Shown here piece by piece: positions 8,288 through 17,007 of a stretch of 64,000 nucleotides of DNA. The notes below the pieces were generated by a model. The model searched no databases and was not told the origin of the DNA. It was given only the letters and a program-made list of their open reading frames with translations. The position numbers were made by a program, and so were the translations under genes. The first letter of the stretch is position 1. Each line of letters opens with the position of its first letter. Source of the stretch: Paenibacillus soyae (lineage in GTDB: Bacteria > Bacillota > Bacilli > Paenibacillales > Paenibacillaceae); contig NZ_JANIPJ010000002.1 of assembly GCF_024623455.1 (NCBI RefSeq), positions 310,001-374,000 of the forward strand. The letters are read 5' to 3'.

Positions 8288-8605
8288 TTAATGAGAAATG
8301 TTGGACGATTCCGCTCTTATCTTATTCACTTCCTGCTTCACGGCCGGATCGCTCTCCACGATCGCTTCAATGCGCTCCCATGCGGCTGCGGAGTTTGCGG
8401 CGGTATCGTCTGTATGCTTTGGGGCTAGATCGGCTGCCTCCCTCTTCAATCCGGAGCTTGCGCTAAGCATCCTCGCCACCGATTTGCCGGCTACGTCGGA
8501 CATCGCGCTGGCGGCCCAAGCCACGGCGCCCGGACGTTTCCGGGAGAAATACAGCGTCGCGGCCGCGCCGATGACGCCTCCAACCAGAATACCTGACCAT
8601 TTCAT
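8288..8605 (-). CDS. Small membrane-anchored protein of unknown function
   Basis: Predicted 105-residue protein with an N-terminal hydrophobic segment (ILVGGVIGAAATLYF, about 5-19) followed by a basic SRKR stop-transfer, then an Ala-rich, charged, probably helical cytoplasmic part. The layout resembles YtxH-like small stress or envelope proteins, but I see no diagnostic motif. The ATG is preceded by GAAAGAGGTG and the gene ends in a good terminator, so it is likely real and monocistronic. It is divergent from the polysaccharide deacetylase gene. Confidence 0.65.
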   Translation of the reverse strand: MKWSGILVGGVIGAAATLYFSRKRPGAVAWAASAMSDVAGKSVARMLSASSGLKREAADLAPKHTDDTAANSAAAWERIEAIVESDPAVKQEVNKIRAESSNISH

Positions 8606-8772
8606 GATTCGAACACCTCTTTCATGCTTTGGATTCAGTATGTAGTGTAGCCCTCCCGCCCCCCGCGAATTCTAGATAAATAAAGGAAAGAACAACGGAG
8701 CCATGTTTGTAACTCGCCTTATGGTAGAATGATAATGGCTGCAGCACGATATTCTTCTTAAGGAGGTTCCAT

Positions 8773-9627
8773 ATGCGCAAAAAATGGACATACATAATCG
8801 CCGCCGCCATGTTGATAGGCTTGGCCGGCTGCTCGGGCGGGGACGCCGACTCTGTCTCGATTACCACGCCGCAGGCTGCGGTCTCGGCTGAGCCAACGCG
8901 CCAAGCCGATGCTCCGGCTTCCGTGCCCGCCGCGAGCCCCTCGCCTTCCGAGCCGGCCGCATCGCCGTCGCCATCGCCCACTGCGGAGGAGGCGCCAAAA
9001 CGATATCGGATGAGCGAGGCGTACCGCTTCGTTCCGATCGGCGATGCGCCGAAAAAGGCGGTTCTGCTTACGTTCGACGACGGGCCGAAGGATAAAGAGA
9101 TCATAACAAGCATTCTCGATACGCTCGATCAACATAAGGCGAAAGCAATCTTCTTCGTGAACGGATACCGGGTCGACCAAAATCCCGAGCTGCTGAAGCT
9201 GATCTTTGAACGCGGCGGCACGATCGGCAACCACTCGTACGATCACATCAACTTAAAAAACGAAGACGAGGCCGTTGTCGAAGACCAGCTTTCCCGCGTT
9301 CAACGCTCCGTCGATGACCTGGTCGGCTCAAAGCCGAAATTTTTCCGTCCTCCTTTCGGAGCCGGAGGCGACACCGTCAAAAAAACGGCAAAAAACCACG
9401 GCATGCTGTACATGACGTGGTCGAATGGCTCGCTCGATTGGGACAGCTCGGCGCGGGACAAACCGGAGGTGGTCATCCGGAACGTAATGGAGCAGCTGCA
9501 TCCCGGCGCGAATATCCTGATGCACGAATTGCCTTGGACGGCGGATGCGCTGGATGAGCTGCTGACGAAGATCGAAGCCGAAGGCTACCTATTCATCGAC
9601 CCCGAAACGATTGCAATTACGGACTAA
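8773..9627 (+). CDS. Lipoprotein polysaccharide deacetylase (NodB/CE4 family)
   Basis: Predicted extracellular, lipid-anchored enzyme that removes acetyl groups from a polysaccharide such as peptidoglycan. A lipoprotein signal peptide ends at the lipobox LAGC (cysteine about residue 20). A low-complexity Ser/Pro/Ala linker (about 40-75) precedes the NodB domain. That domain has TFDDGPKD (catalytic Asp and metal-binding Asp), HSYDH (metal-binding histidines) and RPPFGAGG. The CE4 motifs look complete, so it should be active; the substrate cannot be told. AAGGAGG precedes the ATG. Its last 11 bases overlap the end of the convergent small membrane protein gene. Confidence 0.9.
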   Translation: MRKKWTYIIAAAMLIGLAGCSGGDADSVSITTPQAAVSAEPTRQADAPASVPAASPSPSEPAASPSPSPTAEEAPKRYRMSEAYRFVPIGDAPKKAVLLTFDDGPKDKEIITSILDTLDQHKAKAIFFVNGYRVDQNPELLKLIFERGGTIGNHSYDHINLKNEDEAVVEDQLSRVQRSVDDLVGSKPKFFRPPFGAGGDTVKKTAKNHGMLYMTWSNGSLDWDSSARDKPEVVIRNVMEQLHPGANILMHELPWTADALDELLTKIEAEGYLFIDPETIAITD

Positions 9628-9856
9628 ACTTATTGCCGTACCAGAATAAGAAGCCGACCAGGCACAAGAACAATACGAACAAAAAATTATAATACCACTT
9701 GTTCACCTTTTGAAGGCTCGAAGGAAACTTCTTGCGTCTGGGAGGCAGCTTCAGCGGCGCATCGTCCTGCGATGGCGCCGTATTCGCCGTGTCGTCCGGC
9801 GCATGGACGCTTGGGCGCGATCGCTGCGAGCGGCTATGCCTCAGTTTCCTGCTCAT
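9617..9856 (-). CDS. Small membrane protein of unknown function, coupled to the CPBP protease gene
   Basis: Predicted 79-residue protein: a basic, Ser/Pro-rich cytoplasmic N-terminus (about 1-50, many Arg/Lys) and one C-terminal membrane helix (YYNFLFVLFLCLVGFLFWYG). The ATG has a strong AGGAGGGAG that lies inside the end of the upstream CPBP gene, and the two overlap by 23 bases, which supports translation and a joint role. The 3' end overlaps the convergent deacetylase gene by 11 bases. No family recognised. Confidence 0.65.
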   Translation of the reverse strand: MSRKLRHSRSQRSRPSVHAPDDTANTAPSQDDAPLKLPPRRKKFPSSLQKVNKWYYNFLFVLFLCLVGFLFWYGNKFSP

Positions 9857-10448
9857 GACTCTCCCTCCTGAAACGAATGATCAAACCCATCACGAGATCG
9901 ATTAAAAAATGCGCGATGATCGGAGCCCAGAGGGTTCCGCTCTGTTCGTAAATCCATCCGAGGCCATAGCTAATAGAAAAGACGAGGCCGGTTGGAATCC
10001 AATGCTTCAGATACCTGACGTGAATGGCCGCAAAAACGATACTGGTCCAATAAGGACCGATCGCATGCTGAATCGCCCCCCGGAACAACAGCTCTTCGCA
10101 TATGGCGACAATAAGCGAGATGACTGCGATATGCCATACCGCGCGCTTCCGGAAAATGCGGTCGTTGACGCCCCCGTCGTCGGCCGCTTCCTCCGGCACC
10201 CACCTGGAGATGAGAAGATCGACCGCAATCACCGCGGCCGCTAGACCGGCTCCCCAATAAAGGACTTCCAGCTCTCTCGGAATGGTGAATAGATCCAATA
10301 GATTTTGACGCTGAAATAAAATCCATATGATTCCGATAATAAGAGTAAGAGCTTGGGTTGCATATAGATTGATCAGCAGCATGCGGTCATCGATTTCGTC
10401 AATGTCCACTTTGCGTACGCGAATATTGCGTATGTCGAATTTTTTCAT
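9834..10448 (-). CDS. CPBP-family intramembrane metalloprotease (CAAX protease/Abi)
   Basis: Polytopic membrane protein of 204 residues with the three CPBP/Abi motifs in order: EELLFRG (EExxxR), FAAIH (FxxxH) and HFLID (HxxxN/D). These form the zinc site of the family, which includes Rce1 prenyl-protein proteases and bacterial proteins implicated in peptide maturation or immunity. The first part has two hydrophobic helices after a charged cytoplasmic N-terminus (MKKFDIRNIRVRKVD). No bacteriocin or peptide gene is adjacent, so the substrate is unknown. The Shine-Dalgarno sequence is weak. Divergent from the exported-protein gene on the plus strand. Confidence 0.85.
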   Translation of the reverse strand: MKKFDIRNIRVRKVDIDEIDDRMLLINLYATQALTLIIGIIWILFQRQNLLDLFTIPRELEVLYWGAGLAAAVIAVDLLISRWVPEEAADDGGVNDRIFRKRAVWHIAVISLIVAICEELLFRGAIQHAIGPYWTSIVFAAIHVRYLKHWIPTGLVFSISYGLGWIYEQSGTLWAPIIAHFLIDLVMGLIIRFRRESHEQETEA

Positions 10449-10520
10449 ATTCTGCGCGCCCCGCTCCCGTAATGTTGTGTTACAATCTTTTCATCCATAG
10501 AAATAGAGAAGGAGATTATC

Positions 10521-11435
10521 ATGGAAAAACGATTAACAATGTCAGCAATGTTATTCAGCATCGGATTTGTGTTTATGCTTGTCGTCGCGGTTGGCGCATT
10601 CTTCTACGGCGTTCAATTCGGCTCCGAACGGATCGAAGCCAAATACGCGGCCGCCAAGGAAGAGGAGGACGTCGTGGATGTGTCCGCAACGCCTTATCAG
10701 CAGCAGGATCTCGTATCCTTCTATCTTACCGTATTTTCGCCTTACCGTGAATTTCAGACGGAATGGCTGAGCACCATGGACCAATTGTCCCGCGGCGGGA
10801 ACGTCGATGCGGCGGCGGCCTTCAAAAGCCTATCTAAGCTCGCTACAGAGAAGTCACAGGAAGCGAGATCGTTTAACATGCAGAAATCTCCTCTTCTGGG
10901 CGAAGCGCAGGTTGCGTACATACGCAGCATGAACAAGTTCAAGGAGTCTGCCGATTGGGCGGCGACCTCGAAGTCAGCCGACCATGCCGCCTTGCACAAG
11001 AGCATACAGGCAGGTAACGCCTACAAAGCCGCCGTATCCGAAGCGCTCGCCGGGCAAAGCGCCTATTACGAAGCAATGCTGAAATGGGCGGCTACCGTGG
11101 ATCTCAACATTTCGGCCGAATATAAGACGCCGAACCCGCTCAGCATTAAGCAATGGAGCGCTTTGCCGTTAACGGTCAAAAACTTTGTGATCGGCGAATA
11201 TTTGGCCAAGCGGAACGAAATGTACGGCTTCTACCCGCATGATCTTACGAGCCGCGTCGACGAATTCATTCAATCCGGACAAGCTTCCAATATGAAGCTT
11301 CAGACGATGAACAGCATTGTCGAGCTGCTTCTGAACACGCGCGCCGTCGATCCGGGCGACTTCGCTCCGAACAAGGCGCGGTACTATTCGGCCGAGACGC
11401 TGCCGCAGCTGCCATTTTTCTACCCGGAGCAATAA
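10521..11435 (+). CDS. Membrane-anchored extracytoplasmic protein of unknown function
   Basis: Predicted 304-residue protein with one N-terminal membrane segment (about 8-30) and no lipobox, so it is probably an anchored extracellular protein. The remaining ~270 residues are soluble, mostly helical by composition, with repeated patterns such as AAAFKSLSKLATEKSQEARSF. AAGGAGATTATC precedes the ATG. It is a single-gene unit between the divergent CPBP protease and serA; no terminator was identified. I recognise no family, cysteine pair or catalytic motif. Codon use and GC look like the neighbours, so recent transfer is not suggested. Confidence 0.75.
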   Translation: MEKRLTMSAMLFSIGFVFMLVVAVGAFFYGVQFGSERIEAKYAAAKEEEDVVDVSATPYQQQDLVSFYLTVFSPYREFQTEWLSTMDQLSRGGNVDAAAAFKSLSKLATEKSQEARSFNMQKSPLLGEAQVAYIRSMNKFKESADWAATSKSADHAALHKSIQAGNAYKAAVSEALAGQSAYYEAMLKWAATVDLNISAEYKTPNPLSIKQWSALPLTVKNFVIGEYLAKRNEMYGFYPHDLTSRVDEFIQSGQASNMKLQTMNSIVELLLNTRAVDPGDFAPNKARYYSAETLPQLPFFYPEQ

Positions 11436-11495
11436 ATTTGTCGAATGTCGTGCTTGAATCATAACGAAATTTTCACAAATGAGCAAGTTTGAGCA

Positions 11496-11523
11496 TTGCA
11501 ATGAACCGCGCTAATGCTATAAA
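11496..11523 (+). promoter_or_regulatory. Predicted sigma-A promoter of serA
   Basis: TTGCAA, 16 bases, then TATAAA, with TG just upstream (TGCTATAAA), an extended -10 element. Transcription would begin near 11530 and give a leader of about 180 bases before serA. Confidence 0.55.
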
Positions 11524-11631
11524 ATAGTAAAGTCCTATTCGTTCGTAGAGTGAACTCTTGACCCATGCTCCTGAGAGCGCGGGCCGAGAGTTTTTCTGTA
11601 CATATTTCAGCGGCGCGGCTATAAAAATCAG

Positions 11632-11675
11632 GTTCAAAAATTCGCTTATCAGCGGATTTTTGAACAAACCTTTTT
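11632..11675 (+). promoter_or_regulatory. Hairpin and U-run in the serA leader (possible attenuator)
   Basis: A 15-bp stem (11632-11646 with 11651-11665, one G-U pair, loop TATC) is followed 5 bases later by TTTTT. It sits between the predicted promoter and the serA ribosome-binding site, the position of an attenuator. The leader has no T-box AGGGTGG core and matches no riboswitch I know. The offset of the U-run makes termination uncertain. Confidence 0.5.
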
Positions 11676-11711
11676 AGCTTGCGGCGCCAAACTCTAGGAG
11701 GCTTGTTACAC

Positions 11712-13304
11712 ATGTACAAAGTGCTAGTGTCCGATCCCATTAGCGATCTGGGGATCCAACAGCTTGTCGAAGCCACAGACGTGGCCGTCGACAAAAATCC
11801 CGGTCTAAGCGAGGACGAATTGGTCGCGATTATCGGCGAATACGACGCTCTGCTTGTCAGAAGCCAGACTCGCGTCACCGCCCGCGTCATGGAAGCCGGC
11901 AAAAAGCTGAAAGTCGTTGGACGAGCAGGCGTAGGCGTCGACAACATCGATCTGGAAGCGGCGACTCAGCGCGGCATCATCGTTATTAACGCGCCTGACG
12001 GCAACACCATTACGACTTGCGAGCATACCTTCGCCATGATGATGGCGGTTGCCCGCCACATTCCGCAGGCATACGCGAAGACGGTCGGAGGAACATGGGA
12101 CCGCAAATCGTTCCTCGGCGTAGAACTTCGCAACAAAACGCTCGGCGTTCTCGGCATGGGCCGGATCGGCAGCGAGGTTGCCAAACGCGCCAAAGCGTTC
12201 GGCATGAACATCATGGGCTACGACCCGTTCATGACGGAAGAACGCGCCGAGAAGCTTGGCATCAAGCTGGCAAGCGTGGACGAAATCGTCCGCGAGGCGG
12301 ATTTCATGACCGTTCATACGCCGCTTACTTCCGAAACGCGCCATATGATCGGCAGACCGCAATTCGCGGTCATGAAGCCTGGCATGCGTATCGTGAACTG
12401 CGCGCGCGGCGGCATCATTGACGAGATCGCCCTGGTCGACGCCATCGACGAAGGCATCGTTGCCGGAGCCGCGTTCGACGTATTCGAAGTCGAGCCACCA
12501 GCAGCCGATCATCCATTCCTGACGCATCCGAAAATCATCGTCACTCCGCATCTTGGCGCATCGACCGTAGAAGCGCAAGAAAACGTGGCCATCGACGTAT
12601 CGGAGCAAGTGCTTCACATTCTGCGCGACGAGCCGTTCATGAACGCGGTTAACATGCCGCCGATTCCGGCTAATCTGCAAAGCAAGCTTCAGCCTTATTT
12701 CTCGCTTGGAGAGAAGCTGGGCAGCTTCATCGCCCAATCGACGGAAGGCCCCGTACAGGAAATCGTCGTCAGCTATTCCGGCGAGCTGGCCGAGGTCGAC
12801 ACGCAGCCGCTCACCCGTTACGTCGTAAGAGGCGTTCTGTCTCATCACCTGGGTCTGGAGCAGGTTAATGTCGTCAATTCGATGCATCTTGCCAAGCTGC
12901 GCGACGTCAACATCGTCATTCAGAAATCTTCCACGGCCAAGGACTTTACAAACCTGGTTACGGTAACGCTCCGCACGAAGAAAGAAGAACACGTCGTTTC
13001 CGGAACCTTGCTCACCGGCTATGGTCCGCGCATCGTTCAGATCGATAAGTTCCCAGTGGACGTCACGCCGGAAGGCAACCTGATCCTGATTTCGCATAAC
13101 GACAAGCCGGGTATTATCGGCCGCGTCGGCACCTTGCTTGGCAGCAATGACGTTAACATTGCAACCATGCAAGTAGGACGCCAGCTCGAAGGCGGCTCCG
13201 CCATCATGGTATTGCGCGTCGACAAAGGCACGCCAAAAGAAGTGCTTCAGCAGCTGACGAACATGCCGGAGCTGAACACCGCGAAAGAAATTATTTTGGC
13301 TTAA
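11712..13304 (+). CDS. serA: D-3-phosphoglycerate dehydrogenase
   Basis: Oxidises 3-phosphoglycerate with NAD as the first committed step of serine synthesis. The order is substrate domain, NAD domain with GMGRIG at 148-153, the catalytic Arg/Glu/His stretch (NCARGGIIDE ... TPHLGAST), an intervening ASB domain (about 320-450) and a C-terminal ACT domain (HNDKPGIIGRVGTLLG), the usual site of serine feedback. 530 residues fits the long Bacillus-type enzyme (about 525). The start is the ATG after TAGGAGG; an in-frame TTG upstream would add 11 residues but has no such site. It is opposite to most of the window, with its own leader and terminator. Confidence 0.96.
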   Translation: MYKVLVSDPISDLGIQQLVEATDVAVDKNPGLSEDELVAIIGEYDALLVRSQTRVTARVMEAGKKLKVVGRAGVGVDNIDLEAATQRGIIVINAPDGNTITTCEHTFAMMMAVARHIPQAYAKTVGGTWDRKSFLGVELRNKTLGVLGMGRIGSEVAKRAKAFGMNIMGYDPFMTEERAEKLGIKLASVDEIVREADFMTVHTPLTSETRHMIGRPQFAVMKPGMRIVNCARGGIIDEIALVDAIDEGIVAGAAFDVFEVEPPAADHPFLTHPKIIVTPHLGASTVEAQENVAIDVSEQVLHILRDEPFMNAVNMPPIPANLQSKLQPYFSLGEKLGSFIAQSTEGPVQEIVVSYSGELAEVDTQPLTRYVVRGVLSHHLGLEQVNVVNSMHLAKLRDVNIVIQKSSTAKDFTNLVTVTLRTKKEEHVVSGTLLTGYGPRIVQIDKFPVDVTPEGNLILISHNDKPGIIGRVGTLLGSNDVNIATMQVGRQLEGGSAIMVLRVDKGTPKEVLQQLTNMPELNTAKEIILA

Positions 13305-13312
13305 TAGCTTAA

Positions 13313-13345
13313 GGGCTGCTCCCTTCCGGGAACAGCCCTTTTTCT
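13313..13345 (+). terminator. Rho-independent terminator of serA
   Basis: GGGCTG..CCC pairs with GGG..CAGCCC around a TTCC loop, followed by TTTTTCTTTC, eight bases after the serA stop. Confidence 0.9.
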
Positions 13346-13451
13346 TTCAGAAACGATCCGTTCAACCTGCACCCGCTAGTAGTAGCACCTGCTAATAAAG
13401 CCAGCCCGCTTGCAATGTTCCACGTACAACAAGATTTATCGTTTCGCTTCA

Positions 13452-13485
13452 ACAAAAACGGCGTTCCCTCACGGGAGCGCCGTTT
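13452..13485 (-). terminator. Rho-independent terminator of the res operon
   Basis: On the minus strand AAACGGCGCTCCC pairs with GGGAACGCCGTTT (one mismatch or wobble), ending in a T-rich run. It lies 45 bases past the resE stop. The ~105 bases between this and the serA terminator hold nothing I can name. Confidence 0.85.
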
Positions 13486-13529
13486 CCTTGTTTCTACGGT
13501 ATTGGACAGGTTTCCAGTCCCGCTGACAT

Positions 13530-14999
13530 TTATTCATGAGCTTCGACAGGAAGCAGCAGCGTGAACGTCGTGCCGATGCCGCTGAAGCTGTCTACCGTGA
13601 TTTTGCCGTGGTGGAGATCGATCAAATTTTTGACGATGGCGAGACCGAGGCCCGTGCCTGCGGAATTGCCCCTCTTCCTCGCCTTATCCGCTTTGTAGAA
13701 ACGTTCGAAAATATAAGGAACATCCTCCGGTGGTATGCCCGCCCCTTCGTCCCTTATCTTAAGCTGGACGAAGGATTTGCCGCTGACAACCTGCGTCTCG
13801 CCGGAAATCGTAATCGATTTGCCAGCGGGAGTATGCCTAAGCGCGTTGTCCAGCAAGTTCGTCAAAACTTGCTCCAGTCTGTCTTCGTCGGCCCGCTCCA
13901 TCAACAGCGGCAGATTGTCCGGCAGCTCGGCATGCAGCGTCACTTCCCGCTCCTTCGCGTACACTTGGAATTTGCGGTGAACTCTCCGCACGACGTTGCG
14001 CAAGTCGACCTCCTGATAATTCATGTCGACATGTCCCGCTTCCATTCTCGCGATATCCAGAAAATCATTGACCAGTCTGCCCATCCGGAGTGATTCGTCA
14101 TAAATGACCTGGACAAGCTCCTTGCTCTCCTCCGGCGACGCGACGATATCGTCGAGCAGAGCTTCGCTGTAGCCTTGAAGCATGGACAACGGCGTCCGGA
14201 TCTCGTGGGAAATGTTCGCCACGAAATCTCTTCTAAGCTTATCCAGCTTATGCTCTTCCGTCACGTTCCGAATGACCGCAACCGCGCCACGGATCACGCC
14301 TCCGGACTGCAGAGGCGCCATAACGACGGACCAGACGCCGCTATGGACATGCACCTTCTCGGTCAAGTCCTTGCCTTCCTTCATGACCTGCTGGAACAGG
14401 TACCGCAGCGGCATCGGCACGCCCGAATAGGTCGGGGCGTTCTCCGGCGGCTCGTCGTCCCAAGCGTATTCCAGCGCCGACCACCCGTCGATCAAGAGAT
14501 GGCCGCTTGGGTTCGTCAGAATCACCTTGCCGTCCGCGTCGAACGTGATAACGGAATCCCCCATGCTTCGAAGGATGCTGGTCAAGTGGTTCTTCTCATG
14601 ATTCAAATCATAGATGAGCTTCTCGAGCTGCTCGGTCATGTGGTTGAACGTATTGGCCAGCTGGCCGATCTCGTCTGATGACCGTATCGGAACCCGCGTG
14701 CTGTAATCCCCGTGCGAGACGGAGTCGGCCGCATTCTTGAGCTGCAGGAGCGGCTGCTGGATCTTCGCGGATAGGAAGAACGCAAAAAACGTGGACAATA
14801 AAAATCCGATGATCGCAACGACGATGAAAAGCACTTTAATATCATGAGAGTCTTTTCGATCGAACCAAATATCGATATATTGCAGAAGGAACACGCCAAG
14901 TATAAGCAACACGACGGCGACGAGCAGCATGATGGTCGCCCACAGCTTGCCGACGACGCTATGCCACAGCAGGCGCGCCAGCCTATCCCATAGCTTCAT
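13530..14999 (-). CDS. resE: Sensor histidine kinase ResE
   Basis: Membrane kinase of the ResDE system, which senses oxygen or nitric-oxide limitation through redox state and controls respiration genes. 489 residues: two membrane helices (about 20-40 and 55-78) with a very short external loop between, a HAMP linker (about 80-130), a PAS-like domain (about 140-250), then HisKA with the phospho-accepting H265 in NISHEIRTPL, and an ATPase domain with NLLDNALRHT, DEGAGIPPED and GTGLGLAIV. B. subtilis ResE has a larger external loop, so this one looks adapted to cytoplasmic or membrane sensing; that is inference. It follows resD directly, with no spacer. Confidence 0.92.
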   Translation of the reverse strand: MKLWDRLARLLWHSVVGKLWATIMLLVAVVLLILGVFLLQYIDIWFDRKDSHDIKVLFIVVAIIGFLLSTFFAFFLSAKIQQPLLQLKNAADSVSHGDYSTRVPIRSSDEIGQLANTFNHMTEQLEKLIYDLNHEKNHLTSILRSMGDSVITFDADGKVILTNPSGHLLIDGWSALEYAWDDEPPENAPTYSGVPMPLRYLFQQVMKEGKDLTEKVHVHSGVWSVVMAPLQSGGVIRGAVAVIRNVTEEHKLDKLRRDFVANISHEIRTPLSMLQGYSEALLDDIVASPEESKELVQVIYDESLRMGRLVNDFLDIARMEAGHVDMNYQEVDLRNVVRRVHRKFQVYAKEREVTLHAELPDNLPLLMERADEDRLEQVLTNLLDNALRHTPAGKSITISGETQVVSGKSFVQLKIRDEGAGIPPEDVPYIFERFYKADKARKRGNSAGTGLGLAIVKNLIDLHHGKITVDSFSGIGTTFTLLLPVEAHE

Positions 15000-15716
15000 C
15001 TACTTCGGCACCTCGAGCTTGTAGCCGACTCCCCATACGGTCGTAATCATGGAAGCCGCCTCCGACGAAACTTTGTTGAGCTTCTCGCGCAGACGCTTGA
15101 CATGGGTGTCTACCGTACGAAGATCGCCGAAAAACTCGTAGTTCCATACATCCTTCAGCAGCTCCTCGCGCGAAAATACTTTATCCGGCGATACGGCTAA
15201 ATAATGCAGCAGCTCATATTCTTTCGGCGTGAGGCTGACCTCCTGCCCGCCTGCCGTCACCCGATGCGCGTCATGCTCGATGACCAAATGCGGGAATACG
15301 ATGTTATTGCTCGTATTCAACTCTTTGGTCAGGAACGCCGTGGCGGAGGAGCGTCTGAGAATCGCCTTTACCCGGTAGATCACTTCGCGCGGGCTGAACG
15401 GCTTCACGACGTAATCGTCCGCGCCTACCTCGAAGCCCTGGACGCGGTTCATCTCTTCGCCTTTGGCCGTCAGCATAATGACGGGCGTCGCTTTCACTTG
15501 GCGCAGCCTCGAACAGACTTCAACCCCGTCGATGCCCGGGAGCATCACATCGAGCAAGATTAGCGCGTAGTCGGTATTCGACGCGAGCCGAAGGGCGGTT
15601 TCGCCATCCTCGGCTTCGTCGATCGTATAGCCTTCCTTCTCCAGATACATTTTCAGAAGACGGCGAATCCGTTCTTCGTCGTCGACGACCAATATGCGGT
15701 TTCCGAAATCGGACAT
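15000..15716 (-). CDS. resD: Response regulator ResD
   Basis: OmpR/PhoB-type transcription factor paired with ResE. The receiver has the acidic pocket (VVDDEE) and acceptor D56 (LILLDVMLPG), the switch lysine in VVKPFSPRE, and a winged-helix DNA-binding domain with SLTPKEYELLHYL and RTVDTHVKRLREKL. 238 residues is the normal length. It lies 31 bases after resC and abuts resE, forming the conserved resABCDE order. In B. subtilis ResD activates resA, cta, nas and hmp genes under oxygen limitation. Confidence 0.95.
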   Translation of the reverse strand: MSDFGNRILVVDDEERIRRLLKMYLEKEGYTIDEAEDGETALRLASNTDYALILLDVMLPGIDGVEVCSRLRQVKATPVIMLTAKGEEMNRVQGFEVGADDYVVKPFSPREVIYRVKAILRRSSATAFLTKELNTSNNIVFPHLVIEHDAHRVTAGGQEVSLTPKEYELLHYLAVSPDKVFSREELLKDVWNYEFFGDLRTVDTHVKRLREKLNKVSSEAASMITTVWGVGYKLEVPK

Positions 15717-15747
15717 GCTAGCAGCTCCTCTCGAGCGTTATTCTTTT

Positions 15748-17007
15748 TTATACTCCGGCATAAGAGTGCAGACCGGCGATAATCAGGTTGACCCCGATGA
15801 GCGTAAACAAGACGATAACGAAGCCGATGACAGCGAGCCATGCGGAAGGTAGACCCTGCCAGCCTCTCGACAGCCGGAAATGCAGATAGGCGCTGTAATA
15901 CAGCCAAGTGATAAGCGCCCATACTTCCTTCGGATCCCAGCCCCAGAACCGGCCCCACGCCTTCTCCGCCCAGATCATGGCGAATATTAATGCCCCGAGC
16001 GTAAAGACCGGGAAGCCGATGACGATCGCCCGATAGCTGATCTCGTCCAGATCCTCGGGATTGACGCCTTCCAGCGCCGGATGAATGACGGCGCCAAGCG
16101 GCTTGCGGAACAGCAGCCGAAGCAAGCCGTACAGAAGCGTACCCGCGATAATCGACCAAACCACGGTGTTCAGCTTGCGGCCGGCATTGACGCCGTTCAT
16201 CCAAGATGGAGCCTCGAGCAGCGGTTTGTCCAAGCCAAGGAACGGCTCTACCGATTCCGCTTGGCTGTTGTATGGCTTCACGATCGGCGGCAGGTAATAA
16301 TGGACGGTTTCCTTCACGTCCTGCTGCTGGCCTTGACTGTCGATAACAAGCTTCTCCTGCGTGAACGTCGCCTCGTAGCCTGCGCCCCGGAAGGCGAAGA
16401 CGGCAATGAGGAAGCCGACGATAACGAGAATCGTATAAAGCGTGAATTCGACCCATCTCTGCGCTTTCCGCCCACTCTTGGACGTGTCCTTGAAGTCGAT
16501 GACCCGCAGCAGATACATAAGACCGGCCGCAAATCCAACCGCGAAGAACGCCTCGCCCAGCGCCGCCGTCGTAACGTGAACCTTCAGCCAGATGCTCTCG
16601 AGCGCCGGAATTAGCGGCTGTACTTCGCTTGGGAATACCGAAGCGTAAGCTACAATAATAATCGTTAGCGGCACCGCGAACATGCCGAGAAGCGGCTTGC
16701 GGTAAATCGCGAAGACGATCGTGAAGGCGATCATGATCGCCATCGCGAGGAATGTCATGAACTCATACATATTACTCGTCGGAATTTGGCCGCTGCCGGC
16801 CCATCTTGTAAAGAAGAAAGCCAGATGGGCCGCCAGCCCCGCCAGTGATACGACGAACGCGATTTTGCCCCAGCGCCTCTCATGCTCGCGAGGCTCTCGT
16901 CCGCTCCATCTCTTGCCCGTTACCGCGATGACATAGAATAGAAACGAAAAACAATATAGAAAAAACGCGACCAGAAAAACGTCGCCGCTAAACTCCACTA
17001 AACTCAC
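15748..17007 (-). CDS. resC: Cytochrome c biogenesis protein ResC (CcsA/CcsB heme-handling type)
   Basis: Polytopic membrane half of the system II haem export and cytochrome c ligation machine. The haem-binding WWD-type stretch is clear near the C-terminus (WGRFWGWDPKEVWALITWL), with conserved histidines in flanking helices (for example SAYLHFR and KVHVTTAALGEAFF). About eight membrane helices over 419 residues. The GTG start overlaps the resB stop (GTGA) and has GGAGGG upstream, so translation is coupled to resB, its partner. Confidence 0.93.
   Translation of the reverse strand: MSLVEFSGDVFLVAFFLYCFSFLFYVIAVTGKRWSGREPREHERRWGKIAFVVSLAGLAAHLAFFFTRWAGSGQIPTSNMYEFMTFLAMAIMIAFTIVFAIYRKPLLGMFAVPLTIIIVAYASVFPSEVQPLIPALESIWLKVHVTTAALGEAFFAVGFAAGLMYLLRVIDFKDTSKSGRKAQRWVEFTLYTILVIVGFLIAVFAFRGAGYEATFTQEKLVIDSQGQQQDVKETVHYYLPPIVKPYNSQAESVEPFLGLDKPLLEAPSWMNGVNAGRKLNTVVWSIIAGTLLYGLLRLLFRKPLGAVIHPALEGVNPEDLDEISYRAIVIGFPVFTLGALIFAMIWAEKAWGRFWGWDPKEVWALITWLYYSAYLHFRLSRGWQGLPSAWLAVIGFVIVLFTLIGVNLIIAGLHSYAGV

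Noticed and set aside
9834..10448. CPBP protease as part of a bacteriocin or immunity locus
   Set aside because: No precursor peptide, transporter or modification gene is adjacent; family motifs alone do not show this role.
11524..11711. T-box riboswitch in the serA leader
   Set aside because: The conserved AGGGTGGNACCGCG core is not present and no specifier stem can be assigned.
11805..13172. Long open frame on the minus strand (about 455 codons)
   Set aside because: Antisense to serA, whose motifs are complete; typical shadow of a GC-rich gene.
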